DNA of 20,582 bases from Bacteroidia bacterium (GCA_013042025.1 JABDQY010000186.1:1-20582), one strand, 5' to 3'; positions 1 through 7,427 are shown, counted from the first letter of the stretch. The notes: generated by a model not told the origin, from the sequence alone. Numbers and translations: made by a program.

Positions 1-378
1 AGGGAAGGATGCATGTACATGAGAAATGTACAACTTGTCAATTAAAGGCAGTGCTTGGCGATAGATTTCTGCTCCTCCTAAAATAAATATTTCAGCATTC
101 TGTTCAAGCTTATTGGCTAGCGACAAAGCCTCATCTAAAGAATGCGTTAAGAAAGCTCCATTGGGCACATATTCCTTGTTTCGCGTAATGATAACATTGG
201 AACGATTAGGAAGTGGTTTCCCGATTGATTCAAAGGACTTTCTTCCGTGAATTACAACATGTCCATTTGTAGCTGCCTTAAACAATTTGAGATCATCGCG
301 AATCCGCCATAAGAGTTGATTGTCTTTCCCAATTGCACCATTCTCTGCAATTGCTACGATTAATGAGATTGTATTCAC
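1..378 (-). CDS. folA: dihydrofolate reductase, 3' end outside window
   Basis: It reduces dihydrofolate to tetrahydrofolate with NADPH in the cytosol, supplying one-carbon carriers for thymidylate and purine synthesis. The 126 visible codons cover about three quarters of a usual ~160-residue DHFR. The N-terminal strand ISLIVAIAENGAIGKDNQLL is followed by WRIRDDLKLFK, whose second Asp (residue 29) matches the catalytic acid (Asp27 in E. coli). Next come the cofactor-loop motif GRKSFESIGKPLPNR and the GGAEIY motif that closes the NADPH site. I place the start at GTG 376-378: an in-frame TAA lies at 388-390 and no ATG lies between. The canonical LPxDL is here IRDDL, a mild variation. The gene begins only about 10 bases after the T-tract of the upstream gene's terminator, so its promoter is not obvious. 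The identity is secure; the C-terminus is not visible. Confidence 0.95.
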   Translation of the reverse strand, partial: MNTISLIVAIAENGAIGKDNQLLWRIRDDLKLFKAATNGHVVIHGRKSFESIGKPLPNRSNVIITRNKEYVPNGAFLTHSLDEALSLANKLEQNAEIFILGGAEIYRQALPLIDKLYISHVHASFP

Positions 379-388
379 AAGTGCAAAT

Positions 389-419
389 TAAAAAAGCCCG
401 AGCAAATGCTCAGGCTTTT
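389..419 (-). terminator. intrinsic terminator after the barrel gene
   Basis: Read on the minus strand, a hairpin (AAAAGCC, one mismatch, GAGC, loop ATTT, GCTC, GGCTTTT) is followed by a run of six T. It lies 25 bases beyond the stop of the outer-membrane gene, as a rho-independent terminator should. The flanking A and T runs could make it work in both directions, but no plus-strand gene ends into it. Confidence 0.85.
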
Positions 420-444
420 CTTTGTTATTTTTTTTGAAGATCTA

Positions 445-1254
445 TTATCCTCCGAAAATCCAACGAATACCAACATTCAATCCCAATGAACTGTAAGCTG
501 ATTTTGATGCAGTTTCCATCCATGGTTTACTAGTATCTGAGTTGTCCGTAGATTTTACTTCATCTACATATTCTGTTTCTTTGTCTTGAACTGTTGGATA
601 CTGTGAATCCAAAGTTCCACCAAGATTATCTTCATAATCTGTAATTGTTGAAGATTTACTTTTAATTGTAAGTGCAACTGCTTGAAGCTCTCCAAAAATT
701 TGAAGATTGTCAGAAATTCCGTGCTTGTAACCAACTCCTGCTACACCTCCTACAGAAAATGCACCAGCAGATTCTTGATTTTCGGTAGATTTAAAACCTC
801 CACCTTCTTGTACAATTTCTACAGTAGTTTTACCTCCTACTGGAAGCACTAAACCAACTCTACCATATAATCCATTGTCTCCATTATGAAACAATAACGA
901 TGGAGCAAATCTGATTTGATTTGACTTAGTAACAGCAGTTCCGCTCCCTAATGGAGATGATTGATCAAGAACAGTTTTCTCACTTCCTAACCAATATTCA
1001 AAGTTTGCATCTAATGTAATGTTATCGGTAATACCAAGTCCAACACCAATGGTAATTGGAATTCCTCCACCAAAAGATAAATTAGTGGCTGTCTCAGTAG
1101 TTACACCCGACGCATCGGTTTCAGCAGTGTATCCCATTTCGTTACCAAAAGCACCTTGATGATACCCTAATCCAAAATTAAGATTTACCTGTGCGAAAGC
1201 AAAAGAGGATATGCCCAAAGCCAACGCTGTCATAAAAATTTTTGTTTTTTTCAT
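445..1254 (-). CDS. exported outer-membrane beta-barrel-like protein
   Basis: A 269-residue secreted protein, probably an outer-membrane porin-like barrel of unknown cargo. The first 21 residues form a classical signal peptide (MKKTK, a hydrophobic core, then AFA before Gln22). The mature part alternates polar and hydrophobic residues in strand-like stretches rich in Gly, such as LNFGLGYHQG, ITIGVGLGI, YGRVGLVLPVGG, GVAGVGYKHG and LGLNVGIRWIFGG at the C-terminus. Acidic and Ser/Thr-rich loops lie between them, notably around residues 220-250. I chose ATG 1252-1254 because it begins the signal peptide; an in-frame start 13 codons upstream would put extra residues in front of the MKKTK n-region. 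The gene diverges from the lipoprotein gene at 1327 and ends in a strong terminator, so it is probably monocistronic. The barrel call is from composition; no family is recognised. Confidence 0.75.
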   Translation of the reverse strand: MKKTKIFMTALALGISSFAFAQVNLNFGLGYHQGAFGNEMGYTAETDASGVTTETATNLSFGGGIPITIGVGLGITDNITLDANFEYWLGSEKTVLDQSSPLGSGTAVTKSNQIRFAPSLLFHNGDNGLYGRVGLVLPVGGKTTVEIVQEGGGFKSTENQESAGAFSVGGVAGVGYKHGISDNLQIFGELQAVALTIKSKSSTITDYEDNLGGTLDSQYPTVQDKETEYVDEVKSTDNSDTSKPWMETASKSAYSSLGLNVGIRWIFGG

Positions 1255-1302
1255 ATTATAATTTTTCGTTATTAATACTACTAAATAAAGCAAAAGCGAG
1301 AG

Positions 1303-1310
1303 TATATTTG
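1303..1310 (+). promoter_or_regulatory. candidate -7 box (TATATTTG)
   Basis: The sequence matches the Bacteroidota TAnnTTTG -7 consensus and lies 16 bases before the ATG at 1327. No convincing TTG -33 element is seen 17-23 bases upstream, so the assignment is tentative. Confidence 0.4.
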
Positions 1311-1326
1311 ATATTTTTTACTAACA

Positions 1327-2004
1327 ATGCTGAAATACACCTTCATTTTTTTTGGTTTACTGTCCGTTTTTGGAGCCTGCACTAGTCAGAAAATTGTGCA
1401 ACCTTTAGAGGATGGTGAAAACCAACTGTCAGGTAATATAGGAGGTCCTTTAATCGGGTTTGCAGGCACTACAATTCCAATTCCGCTTACCTCTATAAAT
1501 TATGCTAGAGGAATTACAGATTCATTAACGTTTCATACAGGAATTCAAACCACCTCATTAATATACAAAACACTTCAGTTAGATGCTGGGGTAACTTATG
1601 GGTTTTTTATTCCAAATGGTTGGATACCTGGACTATCCGCAAGTGGATCACTAAATTATTTAAATGATTTTAGAGCTCCCAATTTTAAAATTTATCCTCA
1701 AATTGATTTGAATGCATATTGGGAATATGGAGAACTACATTTCATGTATTTCGGAGTCACAAATTGGATAGAACTTTCTAATATTAGAGCACATGATGAG
1801 GATCAAACAAAAAGAATCCTAACCGGTATTCAGTTTGGCAATACTTTTTCTACACCTCAAAACTGGAACTTCACGATTGAAAGTAAATGGTTGGCTCCCA
1901 CCAGAAATTCAAAAAACCTAACAATAGATTACAAGACTTATTCAATAAACAATCAACCAAAAGGAGCTGTAGGAATTTATTTGGGAATAGCAAAGCGATT
2001 TTAA
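1327..2004 (+). CDS. lipoprotein with barrel-like strands, unknown function
   Basis: A 225-residue predicted lipoprotein. The N-terminus MLKYTFIFFGLLSVFGAC is a hydrophobic signal ending in an acceptable lipobox (FGA-Cys18). Beyond residue 30 the chain has many alternating strand-like stretches (GGPLIGFAG, LTFHTGIQTTSLIY, LQLDAGVTYGFFI, LHFMYFGVTNWIEL, GAVGIYLGIAKRF) and ends in a C-terminal Phe, as many outer-membrane barrel proteins do. I recognise no named family. It is the first gene of a tight unit: its TAA shares one base with the ATG of the next lipoprotein at 2004 (TAATG), which suggests coupled translation and a shared cell-envelope role. An enzymatic function is not indicated. Confidence 0.7.
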   Translation: MLKYTFIFFGLLSVFGACTSQKIVQPLEDGENQLSGNIGGPLIGFAGTTIPIPLTSINYARGITDSLTFHTGIQTTSLIYKTLQLDAGVTYGFFIPNGWIPGLSASGSLNYLNDFRAPNFKIYPQIDLNAYWEYGELHFMYFGVTNWIELSNIRAHDEDQTKRILTGIQFGNTFSTPQNWNFTIESKWLAPTRNSKNLTIDYKTYSINNQPKGAVGIYLGIAKRF

Positions 2005-2885
2005 TGAAACAACTATTATTCTATATTGGATTATCAATTTTCTTATCGTCGTGTTTGGATTTGGATGAGAACCTATTCAATCCTGACACTTCAATTTCTG
2101 AATATCAATTTGATGATTTTGAAGGTATACAAGAAATTGATGTAAGTGAATATACCATTCCTCAGGATAGCATAACGTTATTTACCTTAGAAGTTGGAAC
2201 AAATGGAGAAAAAATATATGCAACCTATGTTGGTGACATTTCAAGAATAGGACTTGATACAGTGATTCTTTACTGTCATGGAAATGCAGGTCATATGGAT
2301 TTCTATTGGCCTAGAACCAAACTTTTAGCCAATGTAGGTGGATTATGCAATTATGGAGTTTTAACTTTCGACTACAGAGGATATGGATTAAGTGAAGGGA
2401 AACCTTCGGAGGATAATATGTATGAAGACTCTGATGCGGCTATACAATGGTTAAAAGATCAAGGTTTAAACGATGATCGATTTATGATGTATGGTTTTAG
2501 TTTAGGAGCCGCAGCTGTTTGTGAGTTGACTGCAAATCCTAGGACAATTGCCCCTAGTAAAATAATGCTTGAGAGTCCATTTGCGAGTGCTGATGTTATG
2601 GTACAAGATGGAAGTGGTTTAAGTTTACCAAAGTCATTTTTTGTAAATCTAGAGATTGATAATGCAGAAGAAATAAAGAAAATCAGCCAACCTTTCTATT
2701 GGATTCATGGCACCATTGATGATTTTCTGGACATCAATACACATGGGGAAGTCGTTTATAAGAACTATCAAGGCACTTATAGTGAGGCACATAGAATTGT
2801 TGGAGCCAACCACGCTGATGTTCCTTTGGTAATGGGTTTTGAAGCATATATTGAAAGTTTAAAAAACTTTATAACTCTCAATTGA
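2004..2885 (+). CDS. lipoprotein alpha/beta-hydrolase
   Basis: A 293-residue membrane-anchored serine hydrolase. The signal MKQLLFYIGLSIFLSSC ends in a good lipobox (LSS-Cys17), followed by acidic residues (LDLDEN) that resemble the lipoprotein export signals placing Bacteroidota lipoproteins on the cell surface. The hydrolase fold spans about residues 60-290. It shows HGNAG (92-96, oxyanion region), the strand TFDYRGYGLSEG, nucleophile elbow GFSLG with Ser166, an Asp in GTIDD (239 or 240) and His270 in GANHADVP, so the triad looks complete. The HGNAG and DYRGYG motifs resemble the ABHD13/ABHD17-like esterase group. The substrate (acyl ester or lipid) is unknown. I chose ATG 2004 because it begins the signal peptide; longer in-frame readings lack one. 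It overlaps the next hydrolase by four bases. Confidence 0.85.
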   Translation: MKQLLFYIGLSIFLSSCLDLDENLFNPDTSISEYQFDDFEGIQEIDVSEYTIPQDSITLFTLEVGTNGEKIYATYVGDISRIGLDTVILYCHGNAGHMDFYWPRTKLLANVGGLCNYGVLTFDYRGYGLSEGKPSEDNMYEDSDAAIQWLKDQGLNDDRFMMYGFSLGAAAVCELTANPRTIAPSKIMLESPFASADVMVQDGSGLSLPKSFFVNLEIDNAEEIKKISQPFYWIHGTIDDFLDINTHGEVVYKNYQGTYSEAHRIVGANHADVPLVMGFEAYIESLKNFITLN

Positions 2886-3514
2886 AACAAACAAATCTTA
2901 AAATACAACTAAACAGCCCGGTTTATAGCATTGGAGGGAATGACTCTCGGAAGCTCATTTACGTATTGCATGGTTATGGTCAGTTAGCAAAATATTTTTT
3001 AAAGAAATTTGAACCATTAATAAGTTTAGGTTACACAATTGTAGCTCCTGAAGGATTGCACCGATTCTATTTGCAAGGGACAGAAGGAAGGGTTGGAGCA
3101 AGCTGGATGACCAAAGAAAATAGAGAATTAGATATTAGAAATCACATTAACTATTTAAATACACTTCATACTTCTTTGTTAAATCTGAAGGAGTGGGACA
3201 CCATACATGTATTGGGGTTCAGTCAAGGTGTAGCAACCGCATTTCGCTGGATTGCAAATGGACAAATAAAACCTTCTAAATTATTAATTTGTAGTGGGAT
3301 GATCCCCCGTGATGTGAACTTAGATGAGCAAAATTCCGTTTTTCGAGAAATTACCCTTTCTTACTTTACTGGCACTAAGGACCCCTATAAAACTGAAGAA
3401 GCTGTTGTTGCTTTTCAAGAAAAAATTACAAAGACAAAATTACAAATTGAGGTATTTGAATTTGAAGGAATGCATGAAGTAGATATTGAGTCTATCTGCA
3501 ACTACCTGAAGTGA
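2882..3514 (+). CDS. cytosolic alpha/beta-hydrolase, esterase type
   Basis: A 210-residue serine hydrolase of the phospholipase/carboxylesterase (COG0400-like) type, with no signal peptide. Visible motifs are LIYVLHGYGQ (25-34, oxyanion strand), LGFSQGVA with nucleophile Ser114, TGTKDPY with Asp167 and GMHEVD with His198. These give a full catalytic triad, and the length fits the family. The start is TTG 2882-2884, overlapping the upstream stop as TTGA. An in-frame TGA lies at 2852-2854 and no ATG occurs before the fold begins, so TTG is effectively forced. It is the last gene of the unit starting at 1327, and it converges on nadC with 12 bases between the stop codons. The substrate is unknown; small acyl esters are usual for the family. 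Confidence 0.85.
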   Translation: MKQTNLKIQLNSPVYSIGGNDSRKLIYVLHGYGQLAKYFLKKFEPLISLGYTIVAPEGLHRFYLQGTEGRVGASWMTKENRELDIRNHINYLNTLHTSLLNLKEWDTIHVLGFSQGVATAFRWIANGQIKPSKLLICSGMIPRDVNLDEQNSVFREITLSYFTGTKDPYKTEEAVVAFQEKITKTKLQIEVFEFEGMHEVDIESICNYLK

Positions 3515-3526
3515 ACAGATTTTTGT

Positions 3527-4375
3527 TTAATACTCTTTCAAACTCAAATCTAAACTTTTAATTGAGTGTGTCAATGCACCGACAGAAATAAAGTCAACAC
3601 CAGTTTCCGCATAGCTTCTAATGGTTTCCCCAGTAATTCCTCCACTTGCTTCAGTTTCACATTGGCCACCTACAAGTTTAACTGCATCAATCATTAATTC
3701 TGGGGAGAAATTATCAAACATTATTCGATCAACATTTCCTGTGTTTAATGCTTCTTGTACCTCTTCAAGATTCCGAGTTTCTACTTCAATCTTAAGATTT
3801 TTCTCTTTTGAACTTAGATACTTCACAGTCCTCTCAACAGCTTTAGTAATACCACCTGCATAATCGTTATGATTATCTTTTAACATCACCATATCATACA
3901 AAGCAAATCGATGATTCACTCCGCCACCTACCGAAACGGCATATTTCTCGAAAGTTCTGAGACCTGGAGTTGTTTTTCGTGTATCCAACAGTTTAGCATT
4001 GGTACCCTTTATTTTGTCTACCAAACGTTTGGTTACCGTTGATATTCCGCTCATTCGTTGCATAAAATTCAACATTAAACGTTCCGCTTGCAATATAGCA
4101 TGAACACTTCCTTCTACTGTAAATGCAATATCACCATACTTTACTTCCGCCCCTTCTTCAATGAGTTCTGTGAATTTTACTTTCGGATCAATCCGATGAA
4201 CAATGTGTTTTGCTAAATGAACTCCACACAAAACTCCTTCATCTTTTACAAGCAATCGTGCTCGTCCGTTGATTCCTTTGTCTATAGCTCCTAAACTTGA
4301 ATGATCTCCATCTCCTATATCTTCAGCAATTGCCAAATCTATAAGCTTTACAACAAATGGGTCTTTAAAATCCAT
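3527..4375 (-). CDS. nadC: nicotinate-nucleotide pyrophosphorylase (carboxylating)
   Basis: It converts quinolinate and PRPP to nicotinate mononucleotide, CO2 and pyrophosphate, the third step of de novo NAD synthesis. The length of 282 residues is normal. The N-terminal domain (to about 110) has AEDIGDGDHSS and QAERLMLNFMQRMSGIST with substrate-binding Arg99. The barrel has DTRKTTPGLR (Arg133, Lys134), NHRFALYDMVMLKDNH (His155, Arg156, Lys166), the IEVE strand and IMFDNFSP. All are typical QAPRTase active-site blocks, and none appears lost. The start is ATG at 4375. A TAGTTTTG box ends 4 bases before it, so the messenger would be nearly leaderless. It diverges from upp. No nadA or nadB is in the window. 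Confidence 0.96.
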   Translation of the reverse strand: MDFKDPFVVKLIDLAIAEDIGDGDHSSLGAIDKGINGRARLLVKDEGVLCGVHLAKHIVHRIDPKVKFTELIEEGAEVKYGDIAFTVEGSVHAILQAERLMLNFMQRMSGISTVTKRLVDKIKGTNAKLLDTRKTTPGLRTFEKYAVSVGGGVNHRFALYDMVMLKDNHNDYAGGITKAVERTVKYLSSKEKNLKIEVETRNLEEVQEALNTGNVDRIMFDNFSPELMIDAVKLVGGQCETEASGGITGETIRSYAETGVDFISVGALTHSIKSLDLSLKEY

Positions 4376-4379
4376 AAGG

Positions 4380-4413
4380 CAAAACTAAACAATTATTCAT
4401 CCATAAAATCCAA
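4380..4413 (-). promoter_or_regulatory. candidate nadC promoter (TTG-N23-TAGTTTTG)
   Basis: On the minus strand, TTG (4411-4413) is followed after 23 bases by TAGTTTTG (4380-4387). This fits the Flavobacterium-type TTG-N17-23-TAnnTTTG promoter at the upper spacing limit. The -33 part touches the inverted repeat at 4412-4428. Confidence 0.5.
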
Positions 4414-4428
4414 TACTTTTGAAGTATT
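4412..4428. repeat. perfect inverted repeat in nadC/upp divergent region
   Basis: AATACTT and AAGTATT form a perfect 7-bp inverted repeat around the spacer TTG. It overlaps the candidate -33 of nadC on one strand and a TACTTTTG -7 box (4414-4421) facing upp on the other. That placement would suit an operator, but no regulator has been identified and AT-rich repeats can arise by chance. Confidence 0.45.
4414..4421 (+). promoter_or_regulatory. candidate upp -7 box (TACTTTTG)
   Basis: It matches TAnnTTTG and lies 20 bases before the TTG start of upp. No TTG is seen at the -33 distance. It lies inside the inverted repeat. Confidence 0.4.
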
Positions 4429-4441
4429 AAAATAGATAATA

Positions 4442-5086
4442 TTGGTACACATACTTTCCAAAGATTTTTCAGTTGTCAGTGAATTCTTGCATGAACTTCG
4501 CGATAAAAACATTCAAAAAGATCGCTCTAAGTTTCGTAAAAATATCGAGCGAATTGGACAAATTGCTGCATATGAAATAAGTAAAAAACTTGAGAATAAA
4601 ATTGAGTTTACCCAAAGCCCATTGGGAATTGCTAAAGTAAAAACACTTAAAGAGCAGCCAATTATTGCAACAATTTTGCGAGCAGGATTACCGCTTCAAA
4701 AAGGCATGGTTGACATGTTTGATCAAGCAGATTTAGCCTATATATCTGCTTATAGAAAACACACGAATGAATCAGAAATTGAAATTGTATTGGAGTATGT
4801 AGCCTCACCTGACATCAATGATAGAACTCTTATTATTTGTGATCCCATGCTGGCAACAGGAAAGAGTTTAGTGGAGAGTTATAAAGCATTTACATCAAAA
4901 GGAAAGCCCAAAAAAACCCATTTGGTCTCGGTAATCGGTAGTCAACAAGGTGTAGACTACGTACTAAAGAATATTCCTGAGGCTGAATTATGGATTGGTG
5001 TAATAGATGAAACGCTTGACAAGCATGGATACATTGTTCCTGGATTAGGAGATGCAGGCGACTTAAGCTTTGGAGAAAAACTATAA
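4442..5086 (+). CDS. upp: uracil phosphoribosyltransferase
   Basis: It makes UMP from uracil and PRPP in pyrimidine salvage. The 214-residue length is normal for the family. The key blocks are ATILRAGLPL (76-85), the PRPP loop LIICDPMLATGKSL (130-143; acidic Asp134 and the ATGKS turn) and the uracil-binding C-terminal block GLGDAGDLSFG (201-211). The start is TTG 4442-4444: an in-frame TAG lies at 4433-4435, no ATG intervenes, and the next internal Met is near residue 89, too deep to be a start. The next gene, a pyrimidine nucleotidase of the YjjG type, begins after a gap of only three bases, so uracil salvage and nucleotide cleansing are probably co-expressed. Confidence 0.95.
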   Translation: MVHILSKDFSVVSEFLHELRDKNIQKDRSKFRKNIERIGQIAAYEISKKLENKIEFTQSPLGIAKVKTLKEQPIIATILRAGLPLQKGMVDMFDQADLAYISAYRKHTNESEIEIVLEYVASPDINDRTLIICDPMLATGKSLVESYKAFTSKGKPKKTHLVSVIGSQQGVDYVLKNIPEAELWIGVIDETLDKHGYIVPGLGDAGDLSFGEKL

Positions 5087-5089
5087 CTT

Positions 5090-5794
5090 ATGCCGAACAA
5101 TATTTTTTTTGATTTAGACCATACTATTTGGGATTTTGATGCGAATGCGGACGAAACACTGCGTGAACTTTATGAATTTTATCAATTAGCTCAATATTCA
5201 GATCATACACCTGATGAGTTTGTAGCCATTTATTATGAAAAGAACGATGCTCTTTGGACGCTTTATCGTCAACATAAAATTAAGAAAGAGTTATTACGCA
5301 CAAAACGATTTACTGACACGTTCCTTGAAATGGGTGTTCAAGCTAATGATATCCCTCAAGATATTTGGGACCGATACCTTGATATTTGTCCGACCAAAAC
5401 GAAACTTATGCCTGGTGCAATTGAAACTCTAGATTATCTAACAGGCAAATACGACATTCACCTTATAACCAATGGTTTTGCAGAAACTCAACGTAGAAAG
5501 CTAAAACACTCGAACTTAGAAAAGTATTTCAAAACGCTCACTATTTCAGAAGAAGTAGGTGTACAAAAACCGCATCCAGAAATATTTTCAGCTGCACTTA
5601 AAAATGCAGGGAGTTCTCTTTCTCAAAGTTCATATGTTGGAGACAATCCAATTGCGGATGTACAAGGTGGTTTAAATTCTGGTTGGAAAGTATTTTGGTA
5701 TAACCCTCACGATAAAGATCTTTCCGATGAGCTATTGACTCATTCTAACTTAAGAATGATTCTAGAATTAAAAGAATTAATTACGCAATTGTAA
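5090..5794 (+). CDS. yjjG: YjjG-type HAD pyrimidine 5'-nucleotidase
   Basis: A 234-residue haloacid-dehalogenase phosphatase of the YjjG subfamily. In E. coli this enzyme dephosphorylates non-canonical pyrimidine nucleotides, which limits toxicity of bases such as 5-fluorouracil. All four HAD motifs are present: FFDLDHT (Asp8 nucleophile, Asp10), LITNGF (Thr127-Asn128), Lys160 in VGVQKPHPEIF, and SYVGDNPIAD (Asp185, Asp190). The HTIWDFDANA stretch and the helical cap (20-105) fit YjjG better than phosphoglycolate phosphatase. It follows upp by three bases, which makes a pyrimidine role more likely. Its TAA directly abuts the stop codon of obg on the other strand. The subfamily assignment is good; in vivo substrates are inferred. 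Confidence 0.85.
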   Translation: MPNNIFFDLDHTIWDFDANADETLRELYEFYQLAQYSDHTPDEFVAIYYEKNDALWTLYRQHKIKKELLRTKRFTDTFLEMGVQANDIPQDIWDRYLDICPTKTKLMPGAIETLDYLTGKYDIHLITNGFAETQRRKLKHSNLEKYFKTLTISEEVGVQKPHPEIFSAALKNAGSSLSQSSYVGDNPIADVQGGLNSGWKVFWYNPHDKDLSDELLTHSNLRMILELKELITQL

Positions 5795-6787
5795 TTAGTC
5801 GTTCATAATACTCCATAGTTTATCTTTAAGCTCAATAATGTTTTTACCTGAGACGGATGAAATAAAGATATACTCGCAATCAACGTCAATTTCTTTGCTG
5901 ATTTCTTCTTGCAACTCGTCATCAAGCATATCGGATTTCGTAATTGCTAAAATTCTATCTTTAAACAAGAGTTCTTTGTTAAATTTCTCCAGTTCTTCCA
6001 ATAGTATATGATAGTCTTTATTGATATCATCTGCATCTGCAGGTATCATGAAGAGTAACGCAGCATTTCTTTCAATATGACGTAAAAATCGATGTCCAAG
6101 ACCTTTTCCTTCACTTGCTCCTTCAATAATTCCAGGAATATCTGCCATTACAAACGATTTGTAATCACGATATTTCACAATACCTAGATTAGGTGTTAAT
6201 GTAGTAAAGGCATAATCTGCTATTTCTGGTTTAGCTGCTGACATTACTGAAAGCAATGTTGATTTACCTGCATTGGGAAATCCAACCAAACCAATATCAG
6301 CTAAAACCTTTAATTCAAGAATTATCCATTCCTCTTTGCCAGGTTCACCAGGCTGAGCATATTTTGGAGCTTGATTTGTTGGACTTTTAAAATGAGTATT
6401 ACCAAGACCCCCTCGGCCACCTTCAACCAACACCATTTCCTGACCATCTTCAGTTATTTCGCCCAATACTTCAAATGTTTCAGGATCTTTGGCGACTGTT
6501 CCCAATGGAACTTCGATAATTTTGTTTTTACCTGACTTCCCTGTTTTATTACGCTTGGTACCAGGAGCACCATCATCGCAATAAACATGACGCTTAAATT
6601 TGAGATGAAGAAGTGTCCACAGCTGAGAGTTTCCTCTCATAATTACTGAACCCCCTTTCCCTCCATCACCCCCGTCTGGACCTCCTTTTGCATTTAAGTT
6701 ATCACGAAAAAAGCTGTGACTTCCTGCACCTCCCTTGCCACTACGACAACAGATTTTGACATAATCTATAAAGTTTTGATTGCTCAC
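5795..6787 (-). CDS. obg: Obg/CgtA ribosome-assembly GTPase
   Basis: An essential GTPase that binds the 50S subunit and links ribosome maturation to growth state. The N-terminal Obg fold (1-160) is Gly-rich, with GKGGAGSHSFFRDN, GGPDGGDGGKGGS and GGRGGLGNTHFKS. The G domain begins with the P-loop GFPNAGKST (169-177). It continues with FTTLTPNLG (switch I), DIPGIIEGASEGKGLGH (G3 and switch II), ITKSD (G4; TKSD in place of NKxD is common in Obg) and ISSVSG (G5). At 330 residues it stops after the G domain, with no C-terminal Obg domain of the B. subtilis type, as is common in Bacteroidota. It lies 19 bases downstream of adk and is probably co-transcribed with it. Confidence 0.96.
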   Translation of the reverse strand: MSNQNFIDYVKICCRSGKGGAGSHSFFRDNLNAKGGPDGGDGGKGGSVIMRGNSQLWTLLHLKFKRHVYCDDGAPGTKRNKTGKSGKNKIIEVPLGTVAKDPETFEVLGEITEDGQEMVLVEGGRGGLGNTHFKSPTNQAPKYAQPGEPGKEEWIILELKVLADIGLVGFPNAGKSTLLSVMSAAKPEIADYAFTTLTPNLGIVKYRDYKSFVMADIPGIIEGASEGKGLGHRFLRHIERNAALLFMIPADADDINKDYHILLEELEKFNKELLFKDRILAITKSDMLDDELQEEISKEIDVDCEYIFISSVSGKNIIELKDKLWSIMND

Positions 6788-6806
6788 AACAGTGCTAGGC
6801 TATCGC

Positions 6807-7403
6807 TTATTCCTCTTCGGAAACGTCATTAGACTTTGAGTCGATAGCATGGTAAATCCGATCAAAAATTTCATCAATGCTTCCCATACCATGAACGCCT
6901 ACATACTTATCTTGCTTAGAATAATAAACAGCTAAAGGAGATGTTTCATCTTGATACACTTTAAATCTATTTCTGATGGTTTCCTCGTCTTGATCGTCTA
7001 CCCTTCCACTTGTTTTACCACGCTCCAAGAGTCGTTTTACAAGTTCATCTTCATCAACCTCTAATGCCACCAACATCGAAACACTTGTTCCCATTTCAAT
7101 TAGCATTTTATCAAGGGCTTCACCTTGTGCAATAGTTCTTGGATATCCATCAAATATAAATCCGTTTGAATTTTCGTTTCTTTCTAAGAAATCCTTAACC
7201 ATGTTGTTTGTTACTTCGTCAGGAACCAATTCACCTTTATCAATATAGCTTTTGGCCAATTGTCCTAATTCAGTATCATTTTTCATATTATAACGAAACA
7301 CATCTCCTGTAGATAAGTGTGTAATGTTATATTTCTCAATTATCTTATTACTTTGAGTTCCTTTTCCTGCACCTGGAGGGCCGAATAGAATAATGTTTAA
7401 CAT
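6807..7403 (-). CDS. adk: adenylate kinase
   Basis: It interconverts AMP and ATP with ADP, keeping the adenylate pool balanced. The 198-residue chain is the short-LID form. The P-loop GPPGAGKGT lies at 8-16, the AMP-site block THLSTGDVFRYNM at 28-40, GFIFDGYPRT at 81-90 and the LID segment RLLERGKTSGRVDD at 124-137; the LID lacks the inserted zinc-type loop. The C-terminal tail is acidic (SNDVSEEE). The start is ATG at 7403, 16 bases after a strong TAACTTTG promoter box. The obg gene follows in the same direction, an arrangement often seen in Bacteroidota. Confidence 0.96.
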   Translation of the reverse strand: MLNIILFGPPGAGKGTQSNKIIEKYNITHLSTGDVFRYNMKNDTELGQLAKSYIDKGELVPDEVTNNMVKDFLERNENSNGFIFDGYPRTIAQGEALDKMLIEMGTSVSMLVALEVDEDELVKRLLERGKTSGRVDDQDEETIRNRFKVYQDETSPLAVYYSKQDKYVGVHGMGSIDEIFDRIYHAIDSKSNDVSEEE

Positions 7404-7419
7404 AATAAATATCTTGGGG

Positions 7420-7427
7420 CAAAGTTA
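7420..7427 (-). promoter_or_regulatory. adk-obg -7 promoter box (TAACTTTG)
   Basis: Read on the minus strand, TAACTTTG followed by CCCC is a near-ideal Bacteroidota -7 element, 16 bases before the adk ATG. No clear TTG is seen at the -33 position. Confidence 0.6.

Noticed and set aside
1255..1293. Longer N-terminus for the barrel-like protein
   Set aside because: It would place 13 extra residues in front of a clean MKKTK signal peptide; the downstream ATG at 1254 is preferred.
1887..2003. Longer N-terminus for the lipoprotein hydrolase
   Set aside because: It lies inside the preceding gene in another frame and hides the lipoprotein signal that begins at 2004.
3621..3863. Plus-strand open frame within nadC
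   Set aside because: A shadow of nadC with no domain. Similar frames inside upp/yjjG, the flippase, aldolase, GT2, GT4, deacetylase and ATP-grasp genes were set aside for the same reason.
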